Of a stretch of DNA of 64,000 bases, positions 47,426 to 64,000 are shown piece after piece; within the stretch, counting starts at the first letter, position 1; every line of letters begins with the position of its first letter. The DNA lies in NCBI GenBank assembly GCA_963995525.1, contig OZ023217.1, forward strand, positions 22,313,512 to 22,377,511, read 5' to 3'. The notes under the pieces were generated by a model. It saw nothing but the letters and a program-made list of their open reading frames with translations, was not told the origin of the DNA and searched no databases. The position numbers and the translations under genes are program-made. Origin of the DNA: Escarpia spicata. Its lineage: Eukaryota; Annelida; Polychaeta; Sabellida; Siboglinidae.

Positions 47426-49198
47426 CACATGTTTTCAGCAATGGCAATCGACCAATGTCATGAATAAGTGAATTATCTCATAAAGGGTGACGGCGGTGCT
47501 GTCGGCTTGGCAGAAAATCTGCAAGCACTGGAAAGGCGGATGGTGGCAGGACCAGGGATATCTCGCGTCGTGCTGGAGTTCCAAGATAATTTTAAAACTA
47601 CCAAAGAACAACTATTGACAAAACATCACGAACATCACGCTGCCGTACAGAAAACCTTTGCCAAAGAAGGTGTCGACGATGGTGTCAACAATTGAAGACA
47701 TGGGCAACCCATTCCTTGAAGATAACAATGATATGCTGACACTTGATACAAAGGTCGTCATGAACAAAGACGTGGGGCAAACAGTCTACACAGCTGAGGA
47801 TATCGGGAAAAGACAATATAAAAGCGACGTGGAGGACAGACTAAAAGGCACACCTAGCAAACCACTCAGTGATATTATCTCGAAAAACAAATTGCCTCTC
47901 TTTAGTACGCCTCGTGCAAAGCAAACATCAAGTAGCAAAGTGCAATTTGCATCACTGAAGACAAACTGCAATCTGCTTGCAAGGCTCTACATAGCTTGCC
48001 AGAACAAACAAGGAGATCTTGCCCGTTTCTTTCAACCCGAAAATCAGGCGTCTATTTCTGATATGGGACAACTCCGACATGGATCGAAATCTGACTTACT
48101 GGAATGCCTAAAAAAAATTGATTCCTCATCACAGAATGCTCCAGATGTCGATGTGTATGATGATGCTGCTTCATCTGTCAGTATTTTGCTGACAGTCTCA
48201 AACAATCAACAAGGGAACGCCGAGTGCAAAACAGAACAACAAAAAGGCAGATAACTCTTGCAGGAACCCCTATTCCAGCAAACTGGGAGAGTTTCCTGAG
48301 GATTGAGCAGAACAAAGATGGGCTTTTTCGTTATTTGTCAGAATGTATCAGGTCATACGATGCCGGTGGAAAGATACTCATCAGCACAAAAGATGACATA
48401 CTTGTGACCGCAAACCAGAATGACATTGGAGACACAGAGTACCTTCAGCCGTGCACACACGAGGAGGCGGACACGCGCATGTTGCTCACATTGCGTGAAA
48501 CAAGGACTTTCCAAAGTGGCCATCTGGACAGTGGATACAGATGTGGTTGTTCTGGCAGTAGGCCATTTCCATGCTCTTGGAATTGATGAACTGTGGGTAA
48601 ACTTCGGCGTTGGCACTCACTTTCGTCATATTGCAATTCATGATATTGCAAAGAAATTAAAAATCTAGAGCATTAATGCTGTTTCAAGCCCTGAGCGGGT
48701 GTGACACTGTATCCTACTTTTTCGGCCGAGGGAAGAAGTCGACATGGTTGGCATGGACGGCATGTCCGTCTGTAACAGATGCCTTCCTCACACTCTCATC
48801 ACAACCGGAAGAAGTCGATCCACCAACTCTAGATGAGATCGAAAGGTTCACCGTAGAGCAAGACGTGTACACTTAGTAAGGTGGACGAGACAAGAAAACA
48901 CTTTTTCGCCCAGGGATCCCATACCATTGAGAATGTCCCGCCAACCAGAGCTGCATTGTTCCAGCATGTCAGACGGGCTGTGTACCAGGCCGGATATGTG
49001 TGGTCACAAGTTCTTGTGGCAGCTCCCCACCTGCCAAGTTATGTACACTGTAACACAGGATGGAAACCATTCTGGACTGACCTACCAGAGGCATCTAGGC
49101 ATCTAGCAATTCAAAATAACTGTGTAGCTGCAGTGGAGCACCTGATGACCCTTGACCTATCTGACTATACGAAGGTTTATACTGCATGCGTTGAGTAA
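47426..49198 (+). pseudogene. Transposon-associated protein, decayed copy 2 (C-terminal two thirds)
   Basis: In order: FSAMAIDQCHE, a stop, then LIKGDGGAVGLAEN, MVAGPGISRVV, a frameshift near 47690, IEDMGNPFLEDNNDMLTLDT, KLPLFSTP.., LKTNCNLLARLYIACQNKQG and KSDLLECL. An internal deletion follows, then IPANWESFLRIEQNKDGLF, CTHEEADTRMLLTLRE, a frameshift, WTVDTDVVVLAVGHFHALGI, FQALSGCDTVSYFFGRGKKS, PPTRAALFQHVRRAVYQAGY and GWKPFWTDLPEAS. The EEAD, TVDTD and GCD motifs resemble the metal-binding acidic residues of FEN1/XPG-type nucleases (EAEA; TxDxD; LGCDY). Activity is inference. The N-terminal part present in copy 1 is absent here. Confidence 0.88.
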
Positions 49199-49404
49199 AA
49201 TATGACTGTTATTTTAACATGTGTATGATTATAGTCCATTGTTAAATTCATAAGAGTCATGATCATCATTTAATAGACATATCTATGGATATCCATGACA
49301 TATCTCGATTAATTTTAATTTTGTTAACACAGCATGGGTACCTAGCTAGTATTCCCAGTTAGGTGAATTAAAATAAAATATGAGATCTTGTATGTCGGCC
49401 ATTT

Positions 49405-49580
49405 TTAATTCCAATATGGCGGTCATCTTAGGATACAGCATGTGGCGAAAATGGATTCCTTGACTCTTAAATGATGGTTTAAGCACCAAGAACATGTTTC
49501 TATGTTGCTTAGAAGTTGAGCAACGTGGTTAATGAATTTTCATGGTGGCAATTTTTTTAATCAAAATGGCGGCTAGATAC
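49405..49580 (-). repeat. Inverted copy of the 150-bp repeat (right end)
   Basis: The reverse complement gives CTTCTAAGCAACATAGAAAC, CATTTAAGAGTCAAGGAATC and AAGATGACCGCCATATTGGA, matching the left-end array. Confidence 0.88.
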
Positions 49581-49710
49581 AAATTTGTGGCTCTTAGCCG
49601 CTGTACTAATTAGGCGTTTACCAAGAGATAAACGCGTGCACGAACGCTCAACATGTCGATGACTTCATTCTTGGTAGAGTCCATTGGACGCGCCACCTTT
49701 GTTACAAACC

Positions 49711-50011
49711 GGGGGCCGGTTTCATGAAGCATACTTAAAGTTACGCAATTACTTAGTGGCACGCGTTTCCTATGTTCGCTTATATTAAAAAAATCACGTA
49801 ATTTACTAAGACAATCATCTTAGCGTTAAGAACGTTCTTAGCCCATGCAGGGCCCGGTTTCATGAAGCATATTTAAAGTTACGCAATTACTTAGCGTCAC
49901 GCATTTGCGTAAACTCCTAAGTTCGCTTATTAACAAAAAAATCACGTCATTTACTAAAACAATCATCTTAGCGTTAAGAACGTTCTTAGCCATTTCATGA
50001 AACCCGCCCCA
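49711..50011 (+). mobile_element. MITE-like dimer with GGGGCCGGTTTCATGAA ends
   Basis: Two head-to-tail units (49711-49849 and 49850-50011) each begin GGGCCGGTTTCATGAAGCAT, contain AAAGTTACGCAATTACTTAG and ATCATCTTAGCGTTAAGAAC, and end near CGTTCTTAGCC. The last ends in TTTCATGAAACCCGCCCC, an inverse of the start. No ORF. Confidence 0.85.
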
Positions 50012-50390
50012 GAATGCAACACGTAACTAGTCTCCGTTCTCATCTTGTGGATTTGATCAATGATGTGACGTTGTTCTCGTTACACCTCTTCTAGTATGAA
50101 TAAACCTTAATTAAAATAGAAGATGTTTGTTTAGCCAATATGACACCCAATTTCAAATGGCGCAAAATACACGTGAAACAAAATATCATAAGTGTAACGG
50201 TTGCAATTCCCAAACAGTGCCATTGTGGTCGCCTTCCGCATCACCCCCAGGTGATCTTTTGAAAGCATTAAAAATAATTTTCGTTGAATGGAGAGGCGTT
50301 GTGACACTTTAATGTGATCGCGAATCCGTGCGTGTCTTTCGAATATTACATTTATTGGCGAATTGCTGCAAGAATGCTTGGACCAAGAAC
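50012..50390. other. Unassigned DNA
   Basis: No gene or element recognised. Confidence 0.4.
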
Positions 50391-50393
50391 TTG

Positions 50394-50580
50394 ACCAACA
50401 TACATAGGCAAACAAAAACGTAGAAGGATGATCGGCCCAAGAACCGAACCAATAAGCATGACCAAACAAAGAAGGCAGAATGAATCAGAACTGGACCAAA
50501 CGGCATGGCCAAACAAAGAATGCAGTAGGACGCTTGGAAAAAAATGGACCAACGGACATGGCCAACCAAAGACAGTGGCA
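50394..50580. repeat. About 53-bp degenerate tandem repeat, 3.5 copies
   Basis: Copies begin ACCAACATACATAGG, ACCAATAAGCATGACC, ACCAAACGGCATGGCC and ACCAACGGACATGGCC. All share CAAACAAAGAAxGCAG. Overlapping frames on both strands come from this repeat. Confidence 0.75.
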
Positions 50581-50619
50581 GTGGTTATTTACATTTGCAA
50601 CGTCATTCTTTTGTACGTA

Positions 50620-52900
50620 CATTCGACAAGTTTTCTTACACTTCGTAGAGAGAGGACTTAACCATTGTGCACGTATGTGACTGAAACAGGTGGGGAGATT
50701 GCTTGCAATGCAAGCAGCAAACAGGAAACTGAGAAACGATATTCTGAGAGATTGATTTAATGGCATAGTCCCACGACGACACACTACTACAAAATATATC
50801 TAAATGCCGAGTCTCGGATTATTAACTAAAACAGTACAATCGTTAGATTAGTAGCACATATTGATACAGCTATTAAAACGACATATAATTATGATATCGG
50901 CTACTCAGAAGTTGGCGATTGTTCTCACATACAATGGCTACAACTTTGTACGACTCAACGCGATGTATGCCACCTTTTTTCTAATGTATTATTATTTATG
51001 TGCATAATTCCACCTTTACTGTACAGGCATTCACTAGCCTCTTTACAGCTAGTAGTCATTTATCCCTGGACGATAGTAGGTGTAATTATTTACAACGTCA
51101 TCTAGGGTCTACGTTCTTGTTTTCACCGGATTACTAAGTTTGAACTGCGACTGAATTTTAACCGCTTCTCTTGGTTTAGGCGAGAATCTAGAACACTAGA
51201 GGTGAAGTGTACAATAAAGTTGGGGAGAGTTCCATTAAACGGTTAAAGGCGTTCTACTTTCCTTTGCTCACAAATACAATATCCAAGTAGATTATTAAAA
51301 TTAGAGGTAACCGATTAAACTACTCCCCAGAAAAACAGATATGCACCACAGACACGACTACACACCATTTCCTTCAATATTTTGTCCGTTTCTAATTGTC
51401 TTTTCATCTCAAACGTCTGGGAAGGACAAGCGAATGCATCATATCTAATGGTGCTTAGCGATATGCCAATACTGCATCCTATTTGTAGGTTTCTTAGTTT
51501 TCATTTATACTACCGAACATGTTGTAGCTCACAATAGCGAAACACCTACACCGCTGTGAGAACTACAGTACGTTTCGCAGTGCTGCATTTTCCAACTATG
51601 CCAACTGATAAATATTACATGACATATTCATAATCCCCACACCACTACTAAATAAACAAAACGTCGTTACAACATTACAATAACTTCTTGCACACTGTCA
51701 AGCACCTCCATCAGCCTACAGCGACTGTCAAAGCTCGTTTACATGAGCGATTTTAATCCGATTCTGGATAGATTTTGGCCCAATTACGTCGCATTTGTGC
51801 GTGCGACCTATTGAGTTATTAACGGCTTCAAAGATTGCAACCAGATGTCGTAGAATTAAAACCGGTTCCTATTCTATTATGCATCTTAGCCACCAGTTGG
51901 TCCCGATTTTTATCCCATTGTATCGCAGGTCAAGGTGTTGTACAATATAATGGTCTAATCGGATAGGGGGTCGGAATATAATTGCTCGTGTTGACGAGAC
52001 CTTCAGCGTCGACATTACGCTATGATACAAACAACTCTTATTTCTTATCGCTCTCTGCAACTTCGGACGGAGTGAACAATACCTTTAAACTGTTTCTTCA
52101 ATCGACAGTTCTACTCAACAAAATCATGCCATTTTCAAGCCAACTAATGCACAATATGCTAACAGAATAACGTCTTGTCAACGGAAGACACTTCATTGTA
52201 GTTATGATTATTCACAATTTCTGGTTTGTGAATTTACTGCCATATATGATGGTGTACACATTTTTGGTATACCAAAAATGTGCGCACCACTAAATAGATT
52301 AAATTCTGTCGATAAATAAAACAAGTCTTTCGAAGAGCTGAATGGTTAAAAATTGTACATATTGAAACAATGCCTAATTGCACAAATATTCCGTGCGGGT
52401 ATTCGGACGAACAGTGTATCTTAAGGAAAATAATTTGCCTAAGAAGGTGCATTAAAATCATACTTCTAATACGACATAAATGTTGGGTTCCCTTCGTGAA
52501 TCAGCCATTCCAGTGGATGCTGGACCCTTGAACATTATTTCCTTGAGTGCGACATTTATTTGTATATTTGAGCAACAAGTGACACGCAAATCAAATCATC
52601 AACTTTGCATTCAAAAATAGTCACACCACGTTAACGCAAGCATCTAATTGTGTATCTGGTCGACTATGGGGTTTATAAAATATGGATACGGTTACAACTC
52701 TGCTGGTCATCCCGCCACGTGATTGGTCCACAAATGAGCACAGTCTCCAGTTAAAAGAGGTATATTTAGGCGACACCTGGCGGTGTAGCAATGAGTGTAA
52801 TCTTAAATTGACGCTCGACCAGTGAAAGGCCACGTTTTGCTACCGCTCACATTAGGATGTCCCAAATAAAACGCAACTGGGCGTCATTAAAAAAATCACC
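50620..52900. other. Intergenic, no gene recognised
   Basis: AT-rich, with no exon or repeat family that I recognise. Confidence 0.45.
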
Positions 52901-52939
52901 AAAAACTATATATATATATATGTACATACACACATACAT

Positions 52940-53205
52940 ATATATTATATATATATTCTACGTTATATTATATATATATGCATAGACATAATATATTATT
53001 TATATACACTTCTACACATAATATTATATATACTTCCATATAATATTATATATATATATACTCTGTATATACATATATACAGTGTATATATATCATATTA
53101 TATGGAAGTATATATAATATTATATGTAGAAGTGTATATAAATAATATATTATGTCTATGCATATATATAATATAACGTAGAGTATATATATATATATAT
53201 TATAT
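52940..53205. repeat. AT-rich perfect palindrome
   Basis: TACGTTATATTATATATATG, CATAGACATAATATATTATT, TATACACTTCTACA and ATACTTCCATATAATA on the left arm all recur inverted on the right. The centre is near 53070 (CTCTGTATATACATATATACAG). TA microsatellites extend to about 53430. Confidence 0.9.
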
Positions 53206-53747
53206 ATGTATGTTTTATGTAGATATATATACATGTATATATACAAATTACATAACATATAATTATATATATATATATAATTATGTGTTATATAATGTGT
53301 ATAATTATATATATATATATTGTATATATGTATAACATATTATATTGTATATGTATATATAATATTATATATATATATATAAGTATATATAATATATTAT
53401 ATCTATATAATTTTTATGTATATATAAACACTTATATTATCTGTACACACATAAGTATAGACAATGTCAAATAAACATCAACCATTAATCCACATTCTCA
53501 TCTGCTTCGTCGTTTGCACACTTTTTGTTATCCCTTGTCTCTCCATTGCTGAGAGTGAATGTTCCTTGCGAACCTCGAATAACTTTCACGCAACCCTGTG
53601 TGAGGTGAACAAATGGAAATTTGATAGTCCCATGTGCGTGCGTTTGGATACCATGTTCCGTCGCACGGTGCCACCAGTTCCGTTCACTTCTGCCATCTGG
53701 ATGCGATAGTGTCCGGTGTGACCGCCTGGTTGAGTGGTAGTCGGTGG

Positions 53748-53765
53748 TCAGTTGCCTTTGTTGAT
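53748..53765 (-). CDS. Possible alternative terminal exon of PDE9A-like gene
   Basis: If the GC donor at 54141 is used, acceptor CCTTTCAG at 53766 gives a short phase 0 tail INKGN and TGA. A longer frame from the same acceptor in another phase (to 53485) would not match the exon phase. Tentative. Confidence 0.3.
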   Translation of the reverse strand: MNKGN

Positions 53766-54099
53766 CTGAAAGGAACATGCGTGAATATACGTTAACTTGT
53801 AGTTGAAGCACAATTCAACGACGCTCACACGCACTCAAGCATGCAAACCCTTGATGGAATTATATTAACAGCAATATGGAATACGTCACGTAGGAATATT
53901 TTGTGTTAATATCTTTAAAATGTGTGAATTCATTTGGAAACCGGTCGTTGCCATTCTAAATGTTTTGACCAGCACCTCCTTTTCTTATTTATAACAGAAC
54001 AGAACAAGTATTTTTAATTATTTCGGCACCTGTCAATGGCACGAAGATAAACAGAGCGGCCAGGGTAACGATTGCACTATGCCTTGAATATCCTAAAAT

Positions 54100-64000
<9,901 letters not shown>

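Larger units (their letters stand above)
46788..49580. mobile_element. Second inverted-repeat element carrying the transposon-associated protein
   Basis: On the left are about four tandem copies of a 150-bp repeat (46788-47375). On the right about 1.2 copies lie in inverted orientation (49405-49580). Between them is a decayed ORF in plus orientation. The repeat sequence is unrelated to the arms at 28968-37526. Confidence 0.78.

Noticed and set aside
53485..53811. 108-codon minus-strand ORF as the last PDE exon
   Set aside because: Its reading frame does not follow in phase from the upstream phase 0 exon; the in-phase reading stops after five codons.

Overview
This is AT-rich nuclear DNA from an animal. 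Genes have many short exons with GT-AG introns (one probable GC-AG), there are no operons, and the window is full of LINEs, LTR elements, SINEs, foldback elements and minisatellites. The mix of repeats (BEL/Pao, CR1-like and RTE-like LINEs, a tRNA-derived SINE, and a transposon-borne protein family that I know from cnidarians, lancelets and molluscs) suggests a marine invertebrate such as a lophotrochozoan or cephalochordate. I cannot name the species.

Three host genes are supported. (1) On the + strand, an eight-exon gene (8479-18685) encodes a 534-residue protein with an N-terminal J domain, acidic middle and two C2HC zinc fingers. All splice phases agree and the exons sum to 1605 nt. (2) An intronless + strand gene (27426-28517) encodes a basic 363-residue protein of unknown function. 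(3) On the - strand, the 3' half of a PDE9A-type cyclic nucleotide phosphodiesterase runs from the right edge (64000) to about 54100, in at least five exons.

The middle (about 28.9-50.0 kb) is a nest of mobile elements. A long-inverted-repeat element (28968-37526) holds a decayed copy of an invertebrate transposon-associated protein family. It is interrupted by a CR1-like LINE with an open ORF2 (30960-33758) and by a second LINE (about 35455-37096). Next come a degenerate BEL/Pao retrotransposon with both LTRs (38906-45497) and an antisense gypsy gag fragment. A second inverted-repeat element (about 46788-49580) carries another decayed copy of the same family. Its C-terminal half shows motifs that read like the acidic core of a FEN1/XPG-type (PIN-fold) nuclease. 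Two unrelated inverted-repeat elements carrying the same protein is the strongest candidate here for an under-described system.

Other structures stand out. The J-protein exon 1 splice donor is amplified into a minisatellite with eight exon-intron boundaries. A 404-bp foldback has a loop that duplicates promoter-proximal DNA of the 363-residue gene. There is also a 740-bp foldback in the phosphodiesterase intron, a coiled-coil-encoding 21-bp minisatellite inside the BEL gag, a small GGGGCCGG-ended MITE family, and five copies of a tRNA-derived SINE.
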